This document shows positions 53,296 through 64,000 of a stretch of DNA of 64,000 nucleotides, one piece after another (position 1 is the stretch's first letter; each line of letters begins with the position of its first letter). The DNA comes from Paramecium octaurelia (Eukaryota > Ciliophora > Oligohymenophorea > Peniculida > Parameciidae): NCBI GenBank assembly GCA_905182995.1, contig CAJJDP010000012.1, positions 132,370 through 196,369 of the forward strand, in the 5' to 3' direction. Below the pieces are notes generated by a model. The model saw only the letters and a program-made list of their open reading frames with translations. It made no database searches and was not told the origin of the DNA. A program made the translations under genes and the position numbers.

Positions 53296-53528
53296 ATTCA
53301 AAGTTAGTGTTAAAATATAATAATAAAATTAATTGAATATTCGAATCTTTAGATTTAAATAATAAGCCATTATTATTATAATCTTCATACTTAGATCTCT
53401 TTTTGTGATTCACCTTGTGTTTTATACGATTAATTATCATAAATAGAAGATAATTGCAGTGGAATAGCCTTTTAACTGTTTTTAAATAAATATGAATATT
53501 TATAATATAAATAATATAATGAAATTTT

Positions 53529-56500
53529 TCATTCTAAAATAGCCTTCTTCTACTTAAAAAGAACTGCAAGATCAATTTTGGATTTAAATGAAATCTCACT
53601 GTTTTTTATTTATGCCCCTTCGCATTCAAATCTTTGCTATGAAGAAAACACAAATTTGCATGATTATTATTCTACATAATACCTAATAGCTTAATCGGAT
53701 CCATAAGTTAAGAAGCATGAATCATTAGTCGCAGCCCCAAGAGCTTTACCTAAATGATTACTAATAATAGTCTCCTTTTTTGGTTCAGTAATTGAAAATT
53801 TAATAACCTGGCTTTTTTCTGAATTAGTAACAACAAGTAGATCATTATTACTTAGATACAAAGTTCTAGTAATGTCATAATTTTAGACTTCTTTATTAAA
53901 AATATCCTGCTTTTTCTGTAGATCAATTATAGTAATAAGATTCTTAAAGGCCAATACAATTTTAGTTTAATCATTAGACAAATTTATGGATCTCAATTCA
54001 TTATGTTTATCAGTCCTCTTTTCATCAATTTTTTACCCATCATAATCCCACATAAATAAATTACCTTTTCTGTCTGCAGTAATTATCATTTTTTCAGAAT
54101 TTGTCACAAATTCAGGATCATGTGATTGTCTCTCCATCATTAGAGAAGAATAAATTTTCTTATTCATGACAGGTAGTAAGGATATTTATTATTCATTGGT
54201 CCAAAATACTTGTTAAGTAGAACTGGACAACATCACTTTGGCAGACTTTTGAATTTTGATCATGTTCTCCACTAATGTTAGTTATTCTAAATCCCAAATA
54301 CTTAATTGATGTTCTTCTTAGACTATCATATAAATTTCATTGGATGAAATAAATGTTGAAACCAGAATATCTTAGATTTCAACCTCTTTGATAACTCTTA
54401 AGTCTGAACTCCATAATTTCAATGTTAAGTCATCACCTCCTGTTATTAACATATCTCTTGTTTTAAGCCAATGAATTGATATAATTTCTCTAGAATGAGC
54501 ATGCTCAATCTATGTTTATACATCTGTGGTTTGATCAATGATAGCAATATTGCCATTACCTAATCCTGCATAAATTTTTGTATTTTTTTAATCATAACCC
54601 ACAGATGATATATTCTCATTTGGAATAAATATTTTTTTTTATACTTTGGTTTAAGAGGAAATAGTCCAAATTTCTATGAGATTTCCTGCACAAAAAAATT
54701 AATCTTCATTTACAAGTATATCATTTAATATTCTGTTCTCAGTTAAAAGGGACTCCTTTATACTAAAATCAGAAAACTTCCACACCAAAATATGTTCTCC
54801 AGAGACTGTCAAAAAGTATTTAGAACTTAATGTCTTAATAAATGAAATAGGCTAAGAGAGCTGCATCTATTTTTGTTCTGATCTTGAATCATGCCTAACT
54901 ATCAGCAATGTTCCTTAATCAGTCCCTACTAATTTTACCAATCCATCAATGCTAGCTCCTAAAGATGAAATCTTATGTGACTTTAAGGCATCATATGTAA
55001 TGCTTCTAAACTCTCGTACAAATGTATTACAATTTTACGATTGTAAAAGTACTTCCCTACTTTCATAACCAGAAATACATCTCTTATTGACATCTGTGTA
55101 ATCATAAAGCAAATAGTACTCTTATAGACTCTCCTACCATAATTACACAATACCTCCATTGGTTTGAGTCAATATTCTATATTCATTATTATATTTTATA
55201 ATCTTAATATCATTTACTTAACTTCCAAATAAATTCATTTGCTGCTAAAACTTCTGACTCTTAAAATCCCATAGATAAACATCGCCATCTATACTACCAG
55301 AACATAGTAGTTATGAGTCATCTGAGATGGCTAACGAGATGATAGTTTAATTATGTTTAACCAGATTTTGACCTTCTTGTAATCCCGTCCCTGTATTCCA
55401 AATTTTGATCATCTTATCTGCTGATCCTGAGATTATAAACTTTCCATCAAATGAAAATATCGCACATGTTATTTCAGCTTAATGTCCCTTATTGACATCG
55501 ATAGTTGAATCAGAATTTTCTAAGTCCCACAACTAGACAAGTCCATCAGCAAACCCTGTTAAGGCTAAAGTTGAATTGTTAACTAAGCATAATGAATACA
55601 CTTTTGGCTTTAAGATAAATGCTGTTTGACTTATCTATGATTTTTATTATATATTCCATAATCTTATAGTTTTGTCCCAAGAACAGGATACCAATTATTT
55701 TCCATCAGTAGAAAATTAAATTTGTGATATTTATTCCTTATGACCTGAAAGACTGAAATTGATATCAACTGATGATATTTAAAATACGATTATTTCTCCT
55801 TGATCACCTCCAAAGGCAACTAAGGTTGAATCTCTGTTTACATCTGAACATGTCAATCGCCTTAATTTTGATTCATGTGTTTCTAGTTTCTTTTCTTTTT
55901 AATTATAAATTGAAAAATTGTAATGATGTTATAAAATGACTACCTTTGCACATTTTAATTCATACACTTTTTCATTAGTCAATGAATGAAATTGATAGGG
56001 TGCAACAATCGAATCTGGTTGTACTTTAAGTAACTTATTCTTTTAGGTTTATTAAATATTATTTTGATTCTACATTATTATATCATTTTCGTCATTATCA
56101 TCTTCAATCATCTTCATTTTTAAATTGCCCTTAGGAGCATGCTTTGATTTCATGTTTTGATATTGATTTTTTACTTCTGGGATATTATCATATTAGAGTA
56201 TCAATTGAAACTCATCTGCTCCATCACCTCCTCCTAAGATTATAGATTAGTCATTTGGACCGAATGTAATAGTATCCTTATATTATGAGAAGCAATCGCC
56301 GAAGTTCAATTTTTAAATGGCCTTATTGTTGGTGATATCAAAAATTAAGGCTTCATTTTTATTTATCATCGCTAACAATTTCTAATTATTTGATAAGACA
56401 ATAAATCTTGGTTTGAAATCTATGTTTAGTTTCCTTTCCTCTTAAAACTTATATAAATTATATTATTTGACTTAAATACTATCATGAACTAAAAAAACGT

Positions 56501-59500
56501 TTTCTTCTTCAATATATATTATCTATTATGCATTACTAATATTGGTTTCTATCTTTGGTAATTCATCAATTAAAATATCTTCCCATTTTGCATTCTTTAT
56601 CTCAGCATTATTCAGATTGACTCCAGACAATTTCACTTTGTTAAACTTCGATCCGTTGAAATTACAACAGAAAAAGTTAGCATTATTTAAACTTATTTAT
56701 TTAATTTTTATTTATTGAAAATCCCTCTCTATAAATTACTACCCTAAGAGATTTAATAAATACAGACTATTTGAACTTCCAATAGTAAACTCATCATCAA
56801 ATCTTGAATAATAGATTAAATTGATTAACTTCTATTTTAATTCTTCATTGAATTTTATTTTATTGATTATAAATCTAATAGGTCCTTGCATATAATCAAA
56901 ATCCCAGGACTTTTAAAAGAAATTGTATTTAACTAATTATTTCTGTTAGTCTTTATCAATCCTTACTGGTGTGTCCTAATCTTATACATTTAACTTGACC
57001 AATTGTTCTATAAACCATTTTGCTACTAAGAACTCTTACAAAGATTTGTGGTTGAATGAATAGATTCCACTTTTCTATTTAATTGGTATACATTTTCTAA
57101 ATAATCTTTTGAACGTCCCTTCCTAACAATCATCATTAAAAAAGTCATCTCTCCAATCTTTATCCTCCTTCTTAAACACTAATCCACTTGGTTAAAAAGG
57201 AACTTAACTCAAATTGTTAAATGTCATTTCATTAGCCAATTTATGAGCGAATTCCCATAATTCATTACCTATTGAATCAAAATCAATCTATTCTCCTGTT
57301 TCTCTCAGCTTATTAATTTATCTCTTAAAATAATGCTCTAAAAATTGTATATAGAAATCATATGTAGACAAAGGTTCCAAGAGCAATGCCTTCATTATGA
57401 TATTCACTCTTTAATTATTCTAAAAATATTGGTATATCTTCTTCTCTTATTCAGAAATCTAAAATTCCTGAACAAATTCTGTAATGAACTGTTAATTATT
57501 CAAAATCCCCTGCCACTCATCAAGTGCCTATTTTTATACAGAATCATCTTATCTACTCAAATAAACATATTTTTTAATAAAGTTCTCTTTAATATTATTA
57601 ATTTCCTATCTCTACTTCACTACATAAGGAAGGACAGCCATCACTATCTCCACCATAAATGGTGTTTCTATCACCTACTCCAATCCCATCAACTTTATAA
57701 AGTTTTCATACTTCCAACTTGACCAAATCTCCATCAGCATCTAAGTCATCGATTTCTGATGTTCAGTTGTAACAAAATGCTTGCATTTCAAAATTAAAGA
57801 ATCAATAATATCCTGACTCAGCATTTATTGCTACTCTTATTTTATATTTAGCAATCCCACTGTCTTGATAATATCTACATAAACGTTCTCAAACTCTTAA
57901 TAATCCTAATCCTAATAAGCAGCAAAATAGAACTCTTTAATAACTCTTTTGACACAGAGAAATGTGTACTCTTGAATATATTGCTTTATTTGGTTTTCTG
58001 TAAATTTTAATAATCTCACCTCTTTATAAAAGCTATGTGAATTCGATTCTGATAAAAACCAAGAGCTATATCCCTTTATTGTGAATAGCTCTGATCTTGA
58101 AGTAGTGATAACCTTAGGATACTTGTTTCTATCAGAACTGCATCTCCATTTCGAAATTCTATTCGAGAGATTCAGATTCAGTCCAATATATTGTTACTTC
58201 AGTTCATCATAACTATCCATAATTATAATCAATCTATATTGTTTTAGTTCTAGTGCTTCTTTAAGTTCCTCTATTTGTCTCTCGCTAAATCTATAATTAT
58301 CTGACCTAAGAGTTTCCTCTAATGCACAATATATAGGGTCTTTTAATTAAGGAAGTGAAACAAATATTGGAATTAACGGAATATAATCTGTTTGATTTTT
58401 GTTTTTCTAGTATATAAGCCATAGAAATTCTTCAATCTTTCTAGCAGCTGTACTTTTACCTGATCCTGCTTGTCCATGAATTAATAATGAATCTTTCTAT
58501 TATTTCCAAATAAATTCATTAATTTCTCCATTCCCAAATAAATCCTCTGTAAATAAAACAGTTTCAATATCTTCAGCATCTTCTTATTATAACCTTTCTT
58601 TTGTTAAAATTTAAATATAAACATTGTCTGAATTATACACTAATCTTTATTGAAGTACTCGTTTCATTCTCATTTCAAATAGCTCCTTCACTGATCTTCC
58701 TTTTAAAAACCTGAGATCCTTATTGATGCTTTCCATGGCTTCCTAAAGTTGTTTGATTTAATTTTCTATTCTTAAAAGATCTTATTTCAAATCCTAAAAA
58801 AACAGGATTGTTATGCCCATCTGATTTCCTATATTTTCTACGTTTTCTAGAATTCCCTAGATTTCTTTCTCCAATCTGCTATATTCCTTTTGATATTTAA
58901 TTTTCAATTAATTTGAGGTTTCTATCGTCAATTTTTAAGCAACGTCATTTAATTCCTTTATTTTTTCTTTGATTTTATTTTAAATCATTTGCTCTTGACT
59001 TGGCCAATATTTACTTAAGATCATTTAAGATTCCTATCCACCTTAATTGTTGAATAGCATTCTTATTTTTTTATCAGTTTCAAAAACTGAAAATTTAATC
59101 AATAGTCCTGAACTAATGTTAATCGAGTTTTGTGACAAACAAAACTACCTCATTTATTGCAATTCGTAAATAATAACTTGTCTTATTCTCCATTTATTAC
59201 TAAATAGAAAATCTACAATTTCTTCTTTAATTTTATCATATTACTATTCAAAATAATTATATTGTTTCTCCTTACTTTCTACTTAAACCAAAATAAAGTG
59301 TAATTGAGATTCAATGTCCTTTTTGTGTTAAACTGTTTGTTTTTCGCTTATTTTTTTTTGTATTTTTGAAATATCTAATTCTAAAGTAGTTTATTCTTTT
59401 TATAACTTTGTAAATGATTATTTGATCTCCCTTTCAGTCTCTTAGAGAACTGTATCATAGCTATTTTTTTACTCTTTTAACTTATTTAATGTTACTACAT

Positions 59501-62291
59501 TTTTCAATTAAAGGAGAATTTATTATAATTCTTTTTCAATTTCTTTAACTTGATTGAATTATTTCTCTTATTTCTATTTCAATTCTTCTAATTCAGAATG
59601 AATATTTTAGTAAAATTCAATTTCTATTTGAATTTTATTGTTAAGTTCAATATTGATATTACCATTTTTGACATATGTATAATCAATTAATTAGTCTAAC
59701 TTCTCTCGAATATCTATTTTGATTTGTTCTACTAATTCTTCATCTTTTTTATTAAAAATGTTTAACTCAGAGAGTCCTGTAAAAAACACTATCAATTAAT
59801 CTAATGTTTATAATTTCTGAATTAATTATTCATAAAACAATTCATCAGTTTCCTTAATGCGAGTCTACGAGCTTGCAAGAATTTACTAAAATTTTTCATA
59901 ATAATTCTATAGCTTTTGCAAACATTCTTATATCTTATACTTGTTTGTTTAATTTTCAAGGAAATTTTGTTTAACTTCAGTGATGCATTTTATGTCAAGT
60001 AGATATTCTAATTCATCTGTTACTTCATTATTAACTTCCTTTTCATAGAGAAGAAAATCAATAATCATTTTTAAAGCACTTTATACTTAGTTTATATAAC
60101 TTATTGACTGATCCATTTCCTCCTCCATCATCTTAGAGATTTCCAACTCAAATTTCACATTCTTAACTGAAGAATTATTGCAAAACAAGTACTTTCTAAG
60201 AATTTAGAGGTTAGTGTTCTTCGCATCAAAATTATCAATTAATAAAGTTTTCAGCAATTTTTCAAGGTTACTCTTTGATTGCAATTATAGAGTTGAAAAC
60301 TTCTTAAAGCATTCACAATAAGAGTATTGATTATATAAAAATTAAATTGATTAGCTTAATGTTTAGTAGGATATATGTTAATTAGTAATATTACTTATTG
60401 AGTTCTAAATATTAGGATCTTTATCATAATATTATTCTTATAATAACATTCTCAGATATATTTGTAGGATTATGCAATTTTGTAAATTCCATTTCAAATT
60501 GGATTTCCATTATTAAATTAAATTTATTGCTTTGATGAGACCAATTAAGTAATCGTTTTGTTGAAAATTTGAACTTTCTTCTTTAAAAACAATATTTTTC
60601 AAAGCATTTTACATATTCTTAATGATATCTTTGTCCAAATGATTTTTTGTAAATTATTCAAATGTCTTTTTAAAAGATGAACCGTTTTAGGAACTTGAAA
60701 TTAATTCAGAAATAATTTAAATATACTAATCAGATTAGAATGTTTCTTGGTATTGATCATTTCTAAAATTGGCCAAACCATTTAAATAAATTTAACAATT
60801 AGTTTATTGGATTTAACAGTAGTCATCAAAAAAGATATTTTAATTATTTCTTAGTGAAGATGAATTTTAAATAATAGTTTTCAATGTATTCAAATGTTCT
60901 ATCTCTGACAAAAATGCAATAATTTTCATTTGAGATTCTTTCATTAATTTCTCTGATTACTTTAACTTTTGTTGATCTTTCAAATCTTGAGACTTTACAA
61001 TTTCATTAAATTCAATAAATATTGACTACAAAGATTATACCTAGTTCAATAATTAGGAAATTCTTGATAAAGTAATTGGCAATTAAGGTTAATTATTTTA
61101 CTTTTATTCATCTAAAGCCTAAAGCTTAATAAAATACTATTATTCATAATTCGATAATTAGCCATAACCTTGTAAAATGAAATTCTAAAGTTAGGCTAAT
61201 TCTTAGAGTGTTGTTGAACTATCGAAAATAGTCTTAGAAGTTCTATCATTTTAAATATTAGAGTATTTTAAAGACAATATTTGCTAATTTCCAAGTGTTT
61301 TAATTGCATAATCCTTCTACAGTATCTCATTCAAAAGAGATTCTTCTAAGCATAACTTCTATATCACTGGTTTGAATTGAAATAAAGAAGATATTGTTTA
61401 AATCCAGCATTACCAAATTTCCCAATCGCTGGATTCTTTTACAACATCGCAATACATTTTACCCAACAATTCAGCAATTTCCTTGGATTTACTACTCTAA
61501 ACCTTTGTCTCCTTACTCTATTCCAATATATTCATAGCATCAAACTTCAAACTCAGTAATGAAAATATGATTTCTAATTTCTTTATTCTTGAATATTTCA
61601 CCCCTTATTGATATAAGTATACAACTCCTTTTTTTAAACTTTAAATCAAATCATCATTTAAGGAGAATGTAACTAAGGCTTAAAAGGCACCTCCTAAAAA
61701 TTACGACAGGATCTCAAAGCCTTCTTATGAATTGGTTGGAGTAATATATAATACTGCTCTAATGACAAATAATTCATATTCTATATTATTTTTATATTTT
61801 GATCCTTCACTCTCTATTTCTAGTCTTTCATATATTTACTCAATTTCACTTAAGTATTATTACTAAGTCTAAACTTATAAAAATCTTTCCTTTGTTGTGG
61901 AATAGAATGTAAATATTACCCAAATAAGACTAGAAATCGATTGTGAAGTAAAAAGTGCATATAAATGATTAGATTAAATAAAACTTTTTAAGGCTGGTAA
62001 AAGCTATTTAAGGCATTCTAAAATTAAATCAATATTTTCTTTTGATTATTCTGGATTTTTTGCTTATTCCCAAAGTTACCTCTAATGAATTAAAAAAAAT
62101 TGAAAACTATTCATTAGATCATTCTTTTTATCAATAGCAGTTACAGCATTCTCAGCAATCCTATTAGAGTGAATTCTAATATAGTTTTATAAATTAGGTG
62201 TAACTTATTTTTCGTCCAATGTTTATATTGGTGTATTCTTAGGTGTTATTACACTACCAGGACTGACACATCCACCTCCTCTTAGTTACAT
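53529..62291 (-). CDS. Giant NACHT-pentapeptide-WD40 STAND NTPase
   Basis: One uninterrupted exon of 8763 bp, 2920 aa, no introns. N-terminal half: helical and coiled-coil, no recognised domain. NACHT NTPase near residues 1240-1500: Walker A HGQAGSGKSTAARKIEEF about residue 1272, Walker B YRLIIIMDSYDEL about 1358, sensor KVITTSRSELFTIKG, and a winged-helix-like part. About 1850-1900 a pentapeptide-like block (LNNANFFCCNFNGSKF, LSGVNLNNAEIKNAKW) precedes two propellers' worth of WD40 repeats (LTCSDVNRDSTLVAFGG, IQFSTDGKQLVSCSWDKT, CAIFSFDGKFIISGSADK) to the end. STAND proteins with this layout act as ligand-triggered switches in animal inflammasomes and apoptosomes, fungal incompatibility and bacterial defence. 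The function here is unknown. It is convergent with the ORP gene. Confidence 0.95.
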
Positions 62292-62866
62292 TAATATATC
62301 AATTAATTAATATTGTTTAATAATCGAATTAAAAAGAAAAATATATATTATTGTTCTTTAGAAACATGAAATTTATTTTAATTTAATTATCACTGCTTCG
62401 ATAAAAAGATAAATTAATTGATCGCTAATTAAGCAGCTAAAACTATGATAAATTAATAAATTACATATTATTTAATAAACAAATCCTTTTGCAATTACAA
62501 ATTTTCCACTCATAAGTAAACTATGAATTTTTTAGTTCTAATAAATACTTGAGTGCTTTTAATCTACAAAAGACTGAACGGTGAAGAGATTTAAATAGAA
62601 TTTATTTATGGCTTTACTTTCAAAAGATTTAAATATAATTTTTAGTTAAAATTAATGTCATTTAATAGGGAATATTATTGATTGTAAGTTTTTAAATTGT
62701 AAGACGCAAATGAAGCACTTTAATCTATAGTTATTTCAAATAAATTTATAAATATGTGCCGCCTATTATGAGAAATTAATCCTTCTAAATATATAATATA
62801 ATTTTTTAAACAGCGAGTTAATTCTTTATATATAATTTTAATTTATAAAAATATTTATTAAAACAA
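62292..62866. other. Bidirectional promoter region, AT-rich
   Basis: About 575 bp between the divergent NACHT-WD40 and SP-RING-like genes. Extreme AT content with TAAATTTATAAATAT-like runs; no coding frame seen on either strand. It must hold the promoters of both genes. Confidence 0.5.
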
Positions 62867-63736
62867 ATGCTTAATACTGGAAACACAAATAGTCATAATA
62901 ATAATTCAAATGATTAATATATTGCTCTTAATCCATAAAGTTATGATTAATAAAAGAAAATCATCTTATTTGAATTTGATTCTGGAAAATTAGATAATAC
63001 ATTGATAATCCTTGTATCATTTTTATAATAACTGTCTAATATCAAAACTATTCCAATTAATGTATTACAAAAATGCAAAGGTTAGCTGGATAAAATTTAT
63101 AAATTAATTTAAGAAGTAGAACTTAAAATAAATTCTCTTTAACATAATTTTTCTCAAGAATAAACTATTATATCAAAGGAGAACTATGATACAGAGTATA
63201 CAAAATAAAGAAAATAAATGTTTCACTAATAACCATAAAATGAAGGAGATTCAAGTGTGATTTCAAATTTGGCTTCTTCAATATTGATAAATTCAGAAGC
63301 AGACTTAAAGAAGATTTAATAGTAAAATGTAGTGGATGCAAAGCCTAATCAATCATATATACCTTAAGGTTGTATCATAAATTTTTCATATGCTAAGAAT
63401 AATTAATCAGATTACTAATTTATGTTGTATTTGCTAATGGAATAAAATCTTAAAGTTAATAAATTATCGCTCTCATGTCTTGGCAATGTGAAAATTAAAC
63501 GTTCAGATTTAACTACCTTGTCTAATAAAAATAAATTTGATTTGTTACTAAATTAATAATTGGAACACATTTTTTCAAATATTAAGCGAAAAGCCTTTAA
63601 TAATGAATTTAAAGTCCTTAGTTGTTCAAACACTTTTTGCAGTTTTAAGTGCTTTGAAAATGTACAAGTTAATAATACAAACAAAAACCATGTATTTTCT
63701 TATTGTCCTCTTTGCGAGGAATAGTCTGTAGTATGA
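62867..63736 (+). CDS. Protein with SP-RING-like zinc finger (PIAS/Siz-like?)
   Basis: Single exon, 289 aa. The N-terminal 120 residues are Asn/Gln/Ser-rich with a helical stretch (KCKGQLDKIYKLIQEVELKI). The C-terminal part, LSCLGNVKIKRSDL ... VLSCSNTFCSFKCFENV ... FSYCPLCEEQ, follows the SP-RING layout of PIAS/Siz SUMO E3 ligases (C...C.H..CFD...W.CPxC). The second position of the CxHxxC core is Phe (CSFKC) where His is expected, and no SAP or PINIT domain is visible. A SUMO-ligase-like role is a hypothesis; a divergent RING is the alternative. The start is the first ATG after the long AT-rich spacer. Confidence 0.78.
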
Positions 63737-63841
63737 TTTTATTAATATTGAGTTAATAATGATGATTAATTTTTTATTATATTGAAGTCACATCTCTTCA
63801 GAAAATAGATTTATATATATATTTATATAAATATTTATTTC

Positions 63842-64000
63842 ATGGATTTGATTACAACTAATAAATCAATAGTCTGTATATTGGGGGATTATAAGGAGAA
63901 ACTCAAAAATCAACTAAGTAATTTTGAAGGCGGAATGCAATAGTAGATTTCATATTAATGAACTTAGATTTATAATATTGCTAGAATTGGAATACAAGAA
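63842..64000 (+). CDS. 5' end of a gene cut by the window edge
   Basis: An ATG at 63842 opens MDLITTNKSIVCILGDY. Read straight on, the frame stops at 63961. A 26-nt intron with good borders (GTAATTTTGAAGGCGGAATGCAATAG) would remove the in-frame stop and keep the frame open to the end of the window. Too short to assign. Confidence 0.45.

Noticed and set aside
57345-57722. 125-codon plus-strand ORF
   Set aside because: It lies antisense within the continuous 2920-codon NACHT-WD40 frame, and its Leu/Ile/Tyr-rich sequence is the mirror of Glu/Lys/Asn-rich coding.

Overview
The window is ciliate macronuclear DNA, most likely Paramecium. TAA and TAG are read as glutamine throughout, TGA is the only stop, introns are tiny (mostly 22-29 nt, GTA...TAG), and genes are packed 20-200 bp apart in a very AT-rich background. 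Under the standard code nearly every gene looks shattered, so all genes here were read with the ciliate code and checked for splice junctions that restore frame. For most multi-exon models, total length minus introns is an exact multiple of three.

Layout. 1-6144: end of a gene, an FAF/UBXD8-type UAS-UBX protein, two small minus-strand genes (one secreted) and a 643-aa protein I do not recognise. 7080-16801: a 1378-aa coiled-coil protein, a minus-strand AGC kinase of the plant IRE / yeast Rim15 / MAST type with a Cys/His motif, and an Elf1 (ELOF1) homologue with an acidic tail. 17560-20840: small genes and a DDT/WHIM-like chromatin protein. 20891-34861: a plus-strand run of EMC1, a CNG-family K+ channel, a guanylate-binding-protein GTPase, a long LRR protein and an RCC1-repeat protein. 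37441-51315: a pseudokinase and two active ULK/Atg1-like kinases in tandem, a 1654-aa PHD-finger protein with a long poly-Q tract, a spastin/katanin-type AAA ATPase with an MIT-like N-terminus, and a fourth kinase with a C-terminal membrane segment. 51894-53295: a short oxysterol-binding-protein-related protein. 53529-62291: a single-exon 2920-aa minus-strand STAND protein (coiled coils, NACHT, pentapeptide-like repeats, WD40 propeller). 62867-64000: an SP-RING-like zinc-finger protein and the start of another gene.

The genes do not form an operon. Themes shared by proximity are ER and membrane lipid work (UBX protein, EMC1, ORP), autophagy-like signalling (tandem ULK-type kinases with a degenerate copy), chromatin (DDT/WHIM, PHD, Elf1) and innate-immunity-like architectures (GBP, LRR, NACHT-WD40). 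I found no rRNA, tRNA, CRISPR array or transposon. Gene-free stretches are mostly featureless AT-rich DNA. With TGA as the only stop, random open frames of about 60 codons are common, so short ORFs are scored low.
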